Positions 63,358 to 64,000 of a stretch of 64,000 bases of DNA are shown here, piece after piece. This DNA comes from Membranipora membranacea. Its lineage: Eukaryota; Bryozoa; Gymnolaemata; Cheilostomatida; Membraniporidae. The position numbers were made by a program, and so were the translations under genes. How positions within the stretch are numbered: position 1 is the stretch's first letter; every line of letters begins with the position of its first letter. The notes under the pieces were generated by a model. The model was not told the origin of the DNA, did not search any database, and saw nothing but the letters and a program-made list of their open reading frames with translations. The stretch is taken from assembly GCA_914767715.1 (NCBI GenBank), contig OU612066.1:8439001-8503000 (forward strand), read 5' to 3'.

Positions 63358-64000
63358 CTGCAATAATATGACAATAATAATATAGAATATTTGAAGGATA
63401 TTCAAGTGCCACTGGCAGTTCATTTATCTGTATTTGATCTATAAACCCAAAATACATAAATCTATCATCTATATAGCACAAACACTCGTACACAGATCAC
63501 TTGAGACAAACTTTCTGACATATAGCAATTCAGGGCAAATACAATCAGTAGCTAGCCGAGTGGTGTAAACTCTTAACAGATGACAGTAGGCTAGGTATTT
63601 ATGTCTGACGGAAGGAAGAGGTGGAAATATGTGCGTGTAAATACTTGTGCTGTGCTAAGCTTCACCTTGGGTATATTATATTATATTATATGGCAGTTAT
63701 ATGAACTTAGACAGTAAAAATAACCTGATACAATGGATATAATAGTAGCGATTATGCATGAAAAGCTATTAATTATTGCCGTTATTACATCAGGGAAAAC
63801 AACAATCACTTCATATCAGGCCGAATAGGGGAAGTTGTTGATAAGCTGAAAAACATTCCTTATTTTATGAGAACTGGTGGGGCTGAACATAATATTACAA
63901 GTTTTAGTTGCGCTACTGAAAAAAAACAAGGTGGGCACAGCTCTATGAAATGATAATAGAACGAAAGAAACCGTCATACTCCAACCCATGGGAATCGCCT
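63358..64000. other. Intron upstream of the first E-Syt exon in the window
   Basis: I could not find the preceding SMP exon here, so it probably lies past the window end. The sequence is AT-rich with a TATAT tract near 63672-63692. Confidence 0.5.

Overview
The window looks like nuclear DNA of an invertebrate animal. Genes are split into many short exons with GT-AG introns of tens of bases to a few kilobases, and non-coding DNA is AT-rich. The recognisable proteins (SR splicing factors, a three-C2 extended synaptotagmin, a long coiled-coil scaffold) are animal or holozoan types. A marine invertebrate, perhaps a sponge, is my best guess. That guess rests on gene style and on one lectin-like domain remembered from sponges, corals and molluscs, so it is not firm. 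No prokaryotic or viral gene was recognised.

Layout. At 0.6-7.1 kb lie two minus-strand paralogues of an SRSF7-type splicing factor (RRM, CCHC zinc knuckle, RS tail) with identical intron phases. At 8.8-37.1 kb a minus-strand gene of at least 37 coding exons gives an open frame of 1,867 codons: a long acidic, Ser/Pro-rich head, a coiled-coil rod, and a short tail. Its family is not identified. About 7 kb of gene-poor DNA follows, holding three terminal-inverted-repeat elements. A plus-strand gene for a single-domain rhodanese lies at 44.5-45.9 kb. A plus-strand gene at about 47.4-53.05 kb ends in one large exon coding a compact beta-rich domain; its two upstream exons are tentative. From 63.4 kb down to 54.2 kb on the minus strand are the last 14 coding exons of an extended synaptotagmin, whose 5' part lies beyond the window.

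Exon models were built by hand: open frame, acceptor and donor, and phase agreement across every junction. Every complete model sums to a whole number of codons. The genes do not form one pathway. They cover RNA splicing, cytoskeletal or junctional scaffolding (inferred), sulfur or phosphate chemistry (rhodanese fold), a probable secreted domain, and ER-plasma membrane lipid transfer.

Points most worth a second look: the unidentified coiled-coil protein with possible internal first exons and a possible 9-base microexon; a motif duplicated at both ends of its rod; a 452-base element with 9-base target-site duplications; an 891-base hAT-like element in an E-Syt intron; and several near-perfect hairpins.
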